From: Mesostigma viride
Taxonomy: Eukaryota; Streptophyta; Mesostigmatophyceae; Mesostigmatales; Mesostigmataceae
Assembly (NCBI GenBank): GCA_009746045.1
Contig: RPFO01000316.1
Coordinates: forward strand, 91,096 to 155,095
DNA length: 64,000 bases
Direction of reading: 5' to 3'
Each line of letters opens with the position of its first letter. Position 1 is the stretch's first letter. The notes beneath the pieces were generated by a model. That model was not told where the DNA came from. It made no database searches and saw only the letters and a list, made by a program, of their open reading frames with translations. Of the stretch, positions 49,796 through 59,125 are shown one piece after another. A program made the position numbers and the translations under genes.

Positions 49796-49954
49796 GAATC
49801 AACGGGTTCTTGCAGCTGTAAACATTAAAATTATTCAAACATTTAATGAAAAAATCATTATTGTTCGTGCTGTTTTGAACAGCGGTTGTTACTGGCACTG
49901 CATGCATGTGTCTGCTGCCAGCATATTGCATTATGGGTGTGTTTTTCAGCGCTG

Positions 49955-50268
49955 TGTTTTCTCACTTTTCTCACGTCCTGTTTTTCTCACTTTTCTCACG
50001 TCCTGATTTTCTCACTTTTCTCACGTTTCACACCTCCCGTTTTTCTCACTTATCTCATGTCCTGTTTTTTGAGATTTTTCTCACGTTTTTCCCCTTTTTT
50101 CACCTTTTTGGGGCAATCTCACCCGGGTGAGAAACGTGTTTTCTCACCCATTCTCACCCCATTCTCACCCTTTTTTCTCACCTTTCTCACCCATTCTCAC
50201 CCATTTCTCACCCTTTTTCTCACCTTTCTCACCCTTTTTCTCACAATTTCTCACCCATTCTCAAAGCC
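49955..50268. repeat. Right subterminal TTTCTCAC repeats of the CACTA element
   Basis: More than 20 copies of TTTCTCAC/TTCTCACC, mostly in one orientation, mirroring those at 45907-46220. They end at the terminal GAGTTCCTAGTG. Confidence 0.9.
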
Positions 50269-50282
50269 GAGTTCCTAGTGTA

Positions 50283-51222
50283 GCTCGTTGCATCTCTCTC
50301 ATCGTCTGTTCCACGCCCACCAGTACGGGGGTCGGCGGCGGCAGCGGCTGGGTACGCTCTGGCTGGGTGCGCTCTGGCTGCCGGCGTTTCTCTGCCGGCT
50401 GGGAGGACTTGGCTTTGCTGTTCCGCTTGGGTCGCTGTTGTGCGTTGGTGACGTCCACCAAAGGCGTGGCTGCCTCTGGGGGCTTCACTGTGGGCGGGGG
50501 GGCACGCACTCGCATCCCCCGGCTAGGCGCCGGAGACCACGCCGCTGCAGCAGGACCTGAATACAAGGCAAGGGCGGGGTCCCTAGGAAATCCTGTTGTC
50601 AAGATGCATGGGGCCTCAGCGAGGAAGTCCCATGTCATCTGGGACACCAGCTCACCTTGGTGCGACTGGGCCCAGGCGAGAGTGCGCTCAATACGCTCGT
50701 TTCGCGCACTCTCCGGAAATGTGTCAACTACCTTGAATCCGGGGATGTGCCCAGTGGCAGGGTCACGATCGACGACCATGCACACCACATCTGTCATCTT
50801 GATGGTAGAGGATCTCCCCCGTGCCGCATTTGTGTATGCCGATTTCAATGTTTTCTTTGTTGTGTAGGTCGTTTGGGCGACCAGCACCGCTTGCAGCTGT
50901 TTGTCGATGGTGAGGCCCCCCACCACCACCCCGAGGGTATCCCAGCCAGAAATTTCCACGACAGACAGTGCCATCGGTCCACTGCGGCTAAAAGACCTTG
51001 CAGTAGGGACCGGCGTGCCATCGTCCCGCTTTTCAGGAACGCCGGCCTCAGGTAGAGGGGAAGAGAACAGAGCCTCCTTAGTGGCGTCCAGCCCGGAACC
51101 CGGGTTTGAATGACCATGCTCGTCGGCAGGACGCTGAGGAGACATCGCGGAATCTTTCTCGTTTGTCGCATTTGCAGCCCCATCATGATGGAAGTCATTC
51201 TCTGCCATTGCAGCTTCATCAT
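50283..51222 (-). pseudogene. Interrupted gene, segment 2: middle domain
   Basis: On the minus strand this runs from the LINE junction (51222) to the CACTA junction (50283). Codons DDEAA precede the internal ATG at 51208, after which MAENDFHHDGAANATNEKDS leads through a disordered part to a probably folded part: VVEISGWDTLGVVVGGLTID, KQLQAVLVAQTTYTTKK, TDVVCMVVDRDPATGHIPGF and ARNERIERTLAWAQSHQGEL. A Pro/Arg-rich, basic stretch and TMREMQRA follow, the last being the start of the coiled coil that continues in segment 3. I do not recognise the folded part. Read into the transposon, the frame would end a few codons later at 50261. Confidence 0.75.
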
Positions 51223-51234
51223 CACAACCGACAT

Positions 51235-53215
51235 TAATTAATTAATTAATTAATTATCAACATCACTCCGTTGGGAGTCAATGTAGCACATATCCCTGAG
51301 AAGGGGCATATGGCTTTAAATACATCCTAGGCTACTTCATGCAAGGGTGGGAATGTAAGCAACACTTGCTCTAGGTGCCGCAAGGGCACCGGCACCACCA
51401 TGCTGTCTCAGGTTCAACCCAGCTAAGGGGATCCTGGCACGGGGGAGGAAGATCATCATGGCTATGCAAGGGCTAGGGCATGGCTTCTCGACAGAGAGCA
51501 TCTCTCTGCATGGCATAGCATGGCTAAGTTCTTAATGCAACATCCATGGGGGTCCCATTATAGACAAAGCATGGCTAAATGTTGAAGGCATCATCCATGG
51601 GGGCCATTATGGGCGCACATGCGCGTGGGCCACATGCTAGGCTAAGCCTTACTAATCTACACTACTGGTATATATATTCCTAGTCTGAGGTGGCAGGAGG
51701 GGGCTGCCAGGGCTTGTGGTCAACGTGGATGACCGCCCCCCTCCAGTATACCGGCTTCCCCCTTGCGCTCTGCCGGAGCTGAAGGTAGGCCGGCCATAGC
51801 TCGCGTCGCCGTTGTTGCTGGGCCAGGGTCAAGTCGTCGTCCAGCGTGAAGCGAGTCTCCGAGAGCTTCTTGCGGCATTTAAGGAACGCCAGCTTGTCCG
51901 CCATGTACTTAAAGGTGAGGAGCACGGGGGCCGGGCCAGCCTTCCCCCGCGCGCGGGGGAGGCGGACAGCCGACATGTCCAGCTCACCAGTGAGTAACAT
52001 GGGGGCAAGAATGGCGCGCTTAAATGCCTCAAGAAGGCTCGTGGAGGTCTCACCTGCCTGCTGGTCGAAGTGCTTGACGATGACATTGTGGCTGCGCCGG
52101 GCGATGTCGGCTTCCTCGCGAAGGTCGAGGGCTTGTTGCTTGAGTTGTGCCGAGATGGTGGAGGTGGTGGAGGTGGTGTGCTGCTTAAGCAAGTCCGCCC
52201 AGGTGGAGGGAGCATCGCCGGCCGAGCCAGCAGGCGCCGGCTGGGCGGCGATGTCCTTCACCGCCTGGGCGGTGAGGCCGGCGGTGTCATGCAAGCTCTC
52301 AAGGGCGTTGGCGGTGGCTTGAAGGCGTTGGTCGAGGTCGAGGAGCTGGGCTTTGATGTCGGCAGTGGAGGCGGAAATGGCCGTGGAGGTGGAGGCGGCG
52401 GCGGTGGAAATGTGAGGAAGTTCAGCAGTCAGCGTGCCGCCGATTGCTGCTATGTCGGCAGCAAGGGGGGTCACGTGCTGCTGAAAGGCTTCCGTGAGGA
52501 TGGAGCGGAGGGTGGGGACGGAAAGGGGTGGAGCCCAGATCTCGCCGTCAGAGCGCTGGAGAAGGGAGTTGAGGATGGCGTGCTGGAGATGGGGGCGGAC
52601 GCAGCCGGACAGCCCGTAGATGTTGGCCCAGCGGCTGCCGTCCGGGGCGAGGAGGCGATTGATGGAGTGGAAATGGAGGCACAGGTCGTAAAGCGAAGCG
52701 TAATCCCCGAAGAAGATGCAGCGCAGAGCATCGGTCGGAGAAATGGTGGCCCAGTCGTAATCTGCGACCTTGAAAGGCCGGGGCCGAAAGCTCGGTTCTG
52801 GGCGTGAAGACCCTCCTGTGTCGTCGGCTGGGCGGGTGCGCTTGGGGTCAGGCGATGCAGATGGCGAGGCGTTAAGCCCGGGGGGTTGCTGGACGACCAC
52901 CAGTGCACGACTAGTGTCATCGCCGCCTGCCGGACCTGAAGGCGAAGCTGCAGCCTGAGCTGCAGAATTTTCATTGCCGAGCGCAGCCGCCAGGCTGCGT
53001 TGCGTCGAGGCGCGTTTGTGCGCCATATATTGCGTTTTAGATTCGGAAAATTATATCAGCATGTGCGTCTTAGAAAGACGAAGCGATAGTGATATTCACG
53101 GCTAAATTCGGTGCTCAAACGTGAAAGTTATGAGCTCCGACAGCCATGGCTACCTCGTGGCCGGAATTTTGTGGGCTCTACATGGGTGCATGCAATGATG
53201 AATGTTGACCGCATA
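51235..53215 (-). mobile_element. LINE-like retroelement copy B, ORF1-only, full length, with 12-bp TSD
   Basis: Flanked by ATGTCGGTTGTG on the minus strand (53216-53227 and 51223-51234). It has the leader hairpin CGTCTTTCTAAGACG (53066-53080) and GCTGATATAATTTTC (53046-53060), an intact ORF1, a 3' region with ACTCC-CAAC-GGAGT (51265-51278) and a TTAA tail. About 55 bp between the TSD and the point where similarity to copy A begins (near 53160) is not shared with copy A and may be extra nucleotides from insertion. There is no reverse transcriptase. It is inserted in the coding sequence of the minus-strand gene, in the same orientation. Confidence 0.92.
51680..53026 (-). CDS. LINE ORF1 protein, copy B, intact
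   Basis: 448 codons starting ATGGCGCACAAACGC. It is the undamaged counterpart of copy A: Ser/Pro/Ala-rich N-terminus (ASPDPKRTRP), a middle region with CIFFGDYASLYDLCLHF, a helical stretch with repeated Thr/Ser/Ala, and the C-terminal half with RRSHNVIVKHFDQQ, PRARGKAGPAPVLLTF and LDDDLTLAQQQRRRELWPAY. It ends shortly after YWRGAVIHVDHKPW. Since the frame is open and the TSD perfect, the insertion is probably recent. Inferred role: RNA-binding chaperone of a retroelement particle. Confidence 0.87.
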   Translation of the reverse strand: MAHKRASTQRSLAAALGNENSAAQAAASPSGPAGGDDTSRALVVVQQPPGLNASPSASPDPKRTRPADDTGGSSRPEPSFRPRPFKVADYDWATISPTDALRCIFFGDYASLYDLCLHFHSINRLLAPDGSRWANIYGLSGCVRPHLQHAILNSLLQRSDGEIWAPPLSVPTLRSILTEAFQQHVTPLAADIAAIGGTLTAELPHISTAAASTSTAISASTADIKAQLLDLDQRLQATANALESLHDTAGLTAQAVKDIAAQPAPAGSAGDAPSTWADLLKQHTTSTTSTISAQLKQQALDLREEADIARRSHNVIVKHFDQQAGETSTSLLEAFKRAILAPMLLTGELDMSAVRLPRARGKAGPAPVLLTFKYMADKLAFLKCRKKLSETRFTLDDDLTLAQQQRRRELWPAYLQLRQSARGKPVYWRGAVIHVDHKPWQPPPATSD

Positions 53216-53621
53216 CACAACCGACATCATCATCGAAATTCAGGTCATCCTCGGTGACGGGCGTGCGAAACGAATTATCCGGGCACTCTGGGCTGATAGT
53301 GGAAGGCTCCGTGGGCTTAATGTTGCTAGTGTGCCCTGGCTGCTCGAGCGTGGCGCACGGCTGGCATCGTGGAGGGCCGCCGCAGTCAGAGCATTGCCAT
53401 TCCGTGCCGTCACCGTCGTCTGCGTGCCTGAAAATATGCGTACAGATGCCGTGCAGGACCTTGCCACATCGGCCGGCGCATTGGTGGTTTGCACCGGCCA
53501 AAAAATCTACTTTCATGGCACCAGGTTTCTTTCCTAGCACCCATTTTCTACAATCGTCCCCGGCATAACACAAATCACTCAATTCGTCCATGTCATCGCT
53601 TCGGCTATCAGCATCGGGCAT
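53216..53621 (-). pseudogene. Interrupted gene, segment 1: N-terminal C4HC3 (PHD-like) zinc finger
   Basis: It starts at the first ATG after an in-frame TGA. The first ~90 residues hold Cys/His spaced as in PHD fingers: CYAGDDC, then HQCAGRC, VLHGIC and WQCSDC, giving C4HC3. Acidic sequence (TEDDLNFDDDVGC) runs into the LINE junction at 53227-53216. Read on into the LINE, the frame ends after 147 codons at 53178. PHD-type fingers usually read histone tails or mediate protein contacts. The finger spacing is loose, so a RING-like or novel finger is possible. Confidence 0.72.
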
Positions 53622-53789
53622 AGTTCCCGTGGCTAGTGCCCATCACCTTCCACCTTGAGCGGGGCGAAGTCACGAATTCAAGCGCGAAGTGCATTTGAAT
53701 CAAGCGGGAACTGGGTGACACTGCTTGAAGACGTGCAGCTCCAAGGCATGCAAATGATGCAATGTATGAAAGATACGATACGCAAAGTT

Positions 53790-54460
53790 CAGGTGTTCAG
53801 GTGAAGCCGTGAAGACGTGAAGCCGTGAAGCCGTGAAGACGTGGTGAAGACAGGTGAAGACGCGGTGAAGACGTGAAGACGTGAAGACGTGAAGACGTGA
53901 AGACGTTCAGACACGATACGGCAAGTTCAGGTGAAGTTCAGGTGTTCAGGTGAAGCCGTGAAGACGTGAAGCCGTGAAGCCGTGAAGACGTGGTGAAGAC
54001 AGGTGAAGACGCGGTGAAGACGTGAAGACGTGAAGACGTGAAGACGTGAAGACGTTCAGACACGATACGGCAAGTTCAGGTGAAGTTCAGGTGTTCAGGT
54101 GAAGCCGTGAAGACGTGAAGCCGTGAAGCCGTGAAGACGTGGTGAAGACAGGTGAAGACGCGGTGAAGACGTGAAGACGTGAAGACGTGAAGACGTTCAG
54201 ACACGATACGGCAAGTTCAGGTGAAGTTCAGGTGTTCAGGTGAAGCCGTGAAGACGTGAAGCCGTGAAGCCGTGAAGACGTGGTGAAGACAGGTGAAGAC
54301 GCGGTGAAGCCGTGAAGACGTGAAGACGTGCATGCAAGGTATCAAAGATACGATACGCGGCAAGTTCAGGTGAAGTCGTGAAGACGTGAAGACGTGGTGA
54401 AGACAGGTGAAGACGCGGTGAAGACGGGAAGACGGGAAGACGTGAAGACGTGAAGACAAA
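53790..54460. repeat. Higher-order satellite of GTGAAGAC/GTGAAGCC octamers
   Basis: An 8-bp unit (GTGAAGAC with a GTGAAGCC variant) is arranged in a ~149-bp higher-order repeat that also contains CAGACACGATACGGCAAGTT and CAGGTGTTCAGG. Successive copies of AGGTGTTCAG start at 53791, 53940, 54089 and 54230, so the periods are 149, 149 and 141; the last is shorter by exactly one octamer. A partial fifth copy follows. It lies between two divergent genes. Confidence 0.93.
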
Positions 54461-54499
54461 TTGCAGCACTCCGCCGCAGCAGTCGCACGCAGGTAGAAA

Positions 54500-54965
54500 C
54501 GAGTATTGCTGCTTGAATCTTATAATTCCTATCGAATGTAAAACAGGTTTTTCGTAAAGAAATCCGATGTGTGGGCGGGCTTTACATAGTTGCGATTTCT
54601 GGCCTGCGATTTCTGGCCTGCGCTGGTTGTCTCTTTGATAGTGCTTCTGCCCAAGCACTACCGGCTGTAAAACAGTATACTTCTTGAAGAAATCAGTTGG
54701 GGCTTTGTTGGGCGTCACATTTGACCGGTGGGCGGAGTTTCCTGCTTCTGTGAAGGCGCCATCGAATGTAGATCAGTAGATTTTCTAAAGAAATCTGAGG
54801 TGTGGGCGGGGCCTTTATTGCTTGTGTCCATCCACCACCGGATGTAGAACAGTAGACTTATTGAAGAAATCAGTTTGGGGCTTTGTTGGGCGCCACATTT
54901 GAGCGGTGGGCGGGGTTTCTTGCTTCTGTCCAAGCACCACCGGGTGTAATACAGTAGATTTCCTA
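54500..54965. repeat. Diverged tandem repeats upstream of the DUF7869-like gene
   Basis: Alternating units contain TTGAAGAAATCAGTTTGGGG, TTTGTTGGGCGCCACATTTG, GGTGGGCGGGGTTTCTTGCT and CACCACCGGGTGTAATACAG, in at least three or four degenerate copies, the last ending 10 bp before the ATG at 54971. Their position suggests a repeated promoter or leader of that gene. Confidence 0.7.
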
Positions 54966-54970
54966 TTAAC

Positions 54971-57900
54971 ATGGATGAAGAATGGGATGTGCCAGACCTG
55001 GTGGATTCGGATGCGAGTTCTGAAGCTAGTTGGGGCGGGGATTCTGACGGCTCTGACGACGACCTGCTTCACACGGAAATGGGGCCCGGCACGTCTTCCT
55101 CTCGAGCGAAGCGCAGTGGGAAGAAAGATGGCGCCCGGCTTCTCGCCTCCAAATTGAAGTCCGTTGACAAGGACATCGCCAAGGCCAGGAAGTGCGGTCC
55201 GACTTGTGGGGAGCATTGCCTCGAGAAGGTGGGCACCTTACTTACCGATACCAGGTCGTGGACTGCCTTTCGAGAGTACCTGTACAACCAAACGGACCAG
55301 CAGCGCATGGCCTCCCTTTGCGAGGTGATCCGGTCGGCCGGCGTGGGCAACATCGAGGTAGAATCCCCTGCCGACGGTGGCCGTTACAAGAAGTACATCA
55401 TTACCGGCCCTTTACACGTGGACGTGGTGATTGCGGGGTGCATGTACACCGTCACCGGTTGTGCATCTGCCATCCGGAAGATGGCCGGCGTTACCCGGGC
55501 GACTTGGAACAATCTGGTGGCGTCGGTCGTGTCGGCGAAAGAGTATTTCCTGACCGTGCATCCCAACGACCTAGCGACTTTCGGTGTTGGTCTGGAGCAC
55601 GCACCACCTGAGCGTGATGCTCGGGGGCGTTCGGAGGTTGGCGAACACGCAGCAATGTGGATGCACGAGTTGGTGCAGCAGATCGCAGACCATGACCCGA
55701 CTCATGCTGGCGTTGTCTTCATGGACGTCATGTCCATCAAGGAGATGCACGCCATGTACGTTGAAGACGTGGTGGCAGAAGCGGGGGAAGGGGCCAAGGT
55801 GCTAGGCTACAACGCATTCTACCGCATCTGGCGCACCTACTGCAAAGGCGACTACTTCCCAGGGCAGAGGAGCCCGAAGGTGGTGGTATGCCCGCACAAC
55901 AAGAGCACCGGTCACTGCGCGGACTGCGTGGAACTGCGCATGCGGCGCCGCGGTGCTTCAACTGAGGCACAACGGCAGTACGTCGACAACCAAATCAAGC
56001 AGCATGTCGCTCTGGCCTGGTTTACCCGCCAGAACTATTGGTTGAGGCGCGAGCTTGCCTGCGCGATGGTGGCCGCTATGTTGACGGCCATTTTGTCGAT
56101 CAACCTCGACAAGCTGGATCACGCCAAGACATACTGGCCGAAGCTGGTGGGGGGGCCCGACTCATGGGGCAGCTATGCAGGTGGCATGATGCCGTTCTCG
56201 CTCTTCTGTGCGGCCGTCCATGGGTACAAGGCGATGTGGTTCATCGTTCTCGCATGGGTCCTCATGACCGACAACCTCTCCGGCAGTGTCACCGTCACGA
56301 TGCTGATGCACATCCTGGCGCAGTTGATGAGGGACCAGCCATGGAGGAGGGCGGGGCTGCCGCACATGCCCAGGTGTTTGTGCCTGCAACTGGACGGTGG
56401 GAGTGAAAACCGGAATCACACCGTCTTACTGTTTGCATGGTGGCTCGTACACGTTGGCTTCTTCGACGTCGTCGAAATGCACCGCATGCTCGTGGGCCAC
56501 ACGCACGCCGACCCAGATCAGAAATTCGGCGTGCTTGTGGCCTACATGAGACACGCTGTGGCGGGGGGGCCTAGCTTCGTGCACAAGTACCCAACTTTGG
56601 AGAGCTGGGTGGCGGCCATAGAAGAGGCATTCCGTCAGCCTAGTGGTGCAGCTGCGAACTGCAACTCGACCGTCCCCGCTGGCACGGAGGTCAAGGTATT
56701 GGGGGTCGCTTACGATGTCAGGAACTTTCTCACTCCGTTGCAGCGCGAGTCGTTTGCCGGTTGGTGCAGCACGGTAGATTGGATGACCGGTAGGGAGGAT
56801 CAGGTTATCAAGGTCACCAGGGTGCGTGGTGATGTCGTGCAGCCTGCGTGCAGCGAGGCGCAGCCGGCGCACGGAGGGGCGGCGCCATCGGTGCGCGGCG
56901 GGGCGGCAGCGGCGGCGCAGCCGGCACGCGGCGGGGCGGGGCAGTCGGCGGGCAGCGGGGCGGCGCTGCCGGTGCGCGGCGGGGCGGGGCAGTCGGCGGG
57001 CAGCGGGGCGGCGCTGCCGGTGCGCGGCGGGGCGGGGCAGTCGACGGGCGGCGGGGCAGGGCCGTCGGCGCGCGGGGGGCCAGCGGCGCTGCCGGCGCGC
57101 GTGGGCGGCGGGCCGGCACAGCTGGCATGCGGCGGGGCGGGGCTGTCGACGGGCGGCGGGGCGGGGCAGTCGACGGGCGGCGGGGCGGGGCAGTCGACGG
57201 GCGGCGGGGCGGGCCAGCCGGTGCGCGGCGGGGTGTCACAGCCGACACGCGGTGGGGCGGGGCTGTCGACGGGCTACGGGGTGGGGCAGCCGGCGCGCGG
57301 CGGGCCGGCGGCGCAGCCGGCGGGCGGCGGAGCGGCACAGCCGGTGCCTGTAAAAGGCAGTCGCTCAATGAAGGTGCACCACGCCGTCTTCTTCCAGGTA
57401 CAGGGCAACGCAGAGACCTGGTTGTCCTACCGGACCACGGAGTCCCAAAAGACGCCGTGGCAGCCCGCGGGGACTCGACAGGAAGGCGCGCCACGGTGCG
57501 GGAAGGCGATTACACAGCCTTACAAGTTTGATGCGGAGGGGCGGCCGCTGTTTGGCGTCCGACTTGTGGATCCAGACCGCATTCCGATGTTGCAGGACAC
57601 CCCAGCCTTCGCACCATTGAACATGGAGTTTCTGGGGAAGGAGCTGGAGTCGATCAAAGCAAGGGTCCAGAAGTTGCCCCATGGCATCTGGCAGTGGTAC
57701 TTTCCGCCCGACACCATCAAGCCAAACGAGGCCTTTTTCGCAAAAGTCCCACATGCCCCTGAGGAGGTGCCTGAGGAGTGGCGCCCTTTGCCGTGGCCAT
57801 CTCGCGCGGACATCTCCGCCCTGCGTGAGCACGATGCAGCGCCTGAACCACCACCGACCCTGCCAGCCGTTAAGAATGTACTCCAGCACAAGTACATTTT

Positions 57901-58021
57901 GAGTTTTCCCAAGTTTCTTGTTTTTTGCTTGTTTCAAGTTCAGTTTTGCATAAAAAGTGTCCCCATAGCCCCTGGATCTCATCTGGAGGTAGTTGAACTA
58001 GTATATGCTACAATATACTAG
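54971..58021 (+). CDS. DUF7869-like putative transposase
   Basis: 1,016 codons. An acidic Ser/Asp-rich N-terminus is followed by a Cys-containing start (KCGPTCGEHCLEK) and the DUF7869-type order of motifs. These are a helix-turn-like part around GCASAIRKMAGVTRATWNNL, VVFMDVMSIKEMHAM with Asp252, CPHNKSTGHCADCVELRMRR, LQLDGGSENRNHTVLLFAWW with Asp475, and MLVGHTHADPDQKFGVL with His510, Asp514 and Asp516. The spaced acidic residues resemble an RNase H-like nuclease of transposases, an inference from pattern. Residues ~630-790 are Gly/Ala/Gln/Arg-rich repeats of an 8-residue unit (24 bp). A separate C-terminal domain follows (FFQVQGNAETWLSYRTTESQ, then VRLVDPDRIPML). The final ~45 residues after LPAVKNVLQH look like read-through of untranslated or intron sequence. 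I found no terminal repeats that define an element. Confidence 0.7.
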   Translation: MDEEWDVPDLVDSDASSEASWGGDSDGSDDDLLHTEMGPGTSSSRAKRSGKKDGARLLASKLKSVDKDIAKARKCGPTCGEHCLEKVGTLLTDTRSWTAFREYLYNQTDQQRMASLCEVIRSAGVGNIEVESPADGGRYKKYIITGPLHVDVVIAGCMYTVTGCASAIRKMAGVTRATWNNLVASVVSAKEYFLTVHPNDLATFGVGLEHAPPERDARGRSEVGEHAAMWMHELVQQIADHDPTHAGVVFMDVMSIKEMHAMYVEDVVAEAGEGAKVLGYNAFYRIWRTYCKGDYFPGQRSPKVVVCPHNKSTGHCADCVELRMRRRGASTEAQRQYVDNQIKQHVALAWFTRQNYWLRRELACAMVAAMLTAILSINLDKLDHAKTYWPKLVGGPDSWGSYAGGMMPFSLFCAAVHGYKAMWFIVLAWVLMTDNLSGSVTVTMLMHILAQLMRDQPWRRAGLPHMPRCLCLQLDGGSENRNHTVLLFAWWLVHVGFFDVVEMHRMLVGHTHADPDQKFGVLVAYMRHAVAGGPSFVHKYPTLESWVAAIEEAFRQPSGAAANCNSTVPAGTEVKVLGVAYDVRNFLTPLQRESFAGWCSTVDWMTGREDQVIKVTRVRGDVVQPACSEAQPAHGGAAPSVRGGAAAAAQPARGGAGQSAGSGAALPVRGGAGQSAGSGAALPVRGGAGQSTGGGAGPSARGGPAALPARVGGGPAQLACGGAGLSTGGGAGQSTGGGAGQSTGGGAGQPVRGGVSQPTRGGAGLSTGYGVGQPARGGPAAQPAGGGAAQPVPVKGSRSMKVHHAVFFQVQGNAETWLSYRTTESQKTPWQPAGTRQEGAPRCGKAITQPYKFDAEGRPLFGVRLVDPDRIPMLQDTPAFAPLNMEFLGKELESIKARVQKLPHGIWQWYFPPDTIKPNEAFFAKVPHAPEEVPEEWRPLPWPSRADISALREHDAAPEPPPTLPAVKNVLQHKYILSFPKFLVFCLFQVQFCIKSVPIAPGSHLEVVELVYATIY
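56860..57345. repeat. Coding 24-bp minisatellite
   Basis: Degenerate units of GGCGGGGCGGGGCAGTCGAC and close variants keep the frame of the gene at 54971-58021 because the period is a multiple of three. Units diverge more at the ends than in the middle. Confidence 0.9.
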
Positions 58022-58640
58022 GTTGTACTATTTTCTACTACATTTATACTATAATGTACTAAATTGAACTGCATCTGAACTAAATGTAACTGTGATTGAT
58101 GCCCCTGTAACGTCTCCCAATGCTCAATAACAGGTCTGGCCACCATTGGTGACCTCCTAGAGCCATTCACAGCTGCATTTCGTGGATCACCGCACAAAAA
58201 AAAAATGTTTTACTTAGCCTTATCAACATGGGAATGAGGGCTTTGGTGTGCAAACATGCATGTGTGCTAAAAATTGGACATTCTGACACTGTGCGAGAGT
58301 CTGGTTATACTTAAGCACTTCAGGTCATGATCGAAGTATAGAATGAACTGATGCAAGCAATCAAGCATTATGCAAGGAATGGAATGCTGCAATGAATTTT
58401 AGCAGTAATACTTGCAACTAGGGAACACACGATAAAGTCACGAATCTGACATGCATTGTGCCGTCATGGCACATGCATGAACATGTACACGAACAGAGGA
58501 TCACGCGGACGCCCACGTGCACGCGCATGGCAATCCCCATGCCCCCCCCCCCACACACACACAAGCCCCAACTCCAAACATTGCACCAATGACCCACCCA
58601 CCCAAACCCAACCCCAGCCCCCTGACCCCCCCAACGCCCA
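58022..58640. other. No gene recognised
   Basis: The first ~80 bp are AT-rich with repeated TACTA-like words just after the DUF7869-like frame. Nothing else is recognised before the GC-rich arrays. Confidence 0.5.
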
Positions 58641-58644
58641 TGCA

Positions 58645-58872
58645 CACGCCCATGCCCCCGCCCCCCCCGCCCCCGCCCCCGCCCCCGCCCGCCCCCCCCC
58701 GCCCCCGCCCGCCCCCGCCCCCGCCCCGCCCCCGCCCCGCCCCCGCCCCGCCCCCGCCCCCGCCCCCGCCCCCGCCCCCGCCCCGCCCCCGCCCCCGCCC
58801 CGCCCCGCCCCCGCCCCGCCCCGCCCCGCCCCCGCCCCCGCCCCCGCCCATGCCCATGCCCCTGCCCCCGCA
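58645..58872. repeat. CCCCGCC / CCCGCC array
   Basis: About 220 bp made almost only of C and G on the plus strand, with irregular CCCCGCCC units. It grades into the CGCCCA array that follows. Confidence 0.95.
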
Positions 58873-59125
58873 CCCGCCCATTCTCACCCACGCCCATGCC
58901 CACGCCCACGCCCACGCCCATGCCCACGCCACGCCCACGCCCACGTCCACGCCCACGCCCACGCCCACGCCCACGCCCACGCCCACGCCCACGCCCACGC
59001 CCACGCCCACGCCCACGCCCACGCCCACGCCCACGCCCACGCCCACGCCCACGCCCACGCCCACGCCCACGCCCACGCCCACGCCCACGCCACGCCCACG
59101 CCCACGCCCACGCCCGCGGCTACGC
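58873..59125. repeat. CGCCCA hexanucleotide array 1
   Basis: About 40 units of CGCCCA with a few single-base losses and CATGCC variants. Because the unit is six bases, all frames read as dipeptides (PT, HA or RP), so the apparent frames on both strands are not genes. Confidence 0.97.

Larger units (their letters stand above)
45894..50280 (-). mobile_element. CACTA (En/Spm-type) DNA transposon, 4,387 bp, internally rearranged
   Basis: The ends are perfect 12-bp inverted repeats CACTAGGAACTC (45894-45905) and GAGTTCCTAGTG (50269-50280), flanked on both sides by TA (45892-45893 and 50281-50282). Both subterminal regions are dense in the short motif TGAGAAA/TTTCTCA in direct and inverted orientation (45907-46220 and 49955-50268), as in CACTA elements, where such repeats bind an element-encoded protein. 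Inside is a minus-strand frame resembling the C-terminal part of CACTA transposases; the catalytic part is missing. Much of the rest (47.5-49.9 kb) is local duplications. The element is therefore probably non-autonomous. It sits inside a coding sequence. Confidence 0.9.

Noticed and set aside
53790-54460. CRISPR-like alternation of repeat and spacer
   Set aside because: The spacers are themselves copies of the same octamer or of one another, period is set by an 8-bp unit, there are no cas genes and the DNA is eukaryotic.
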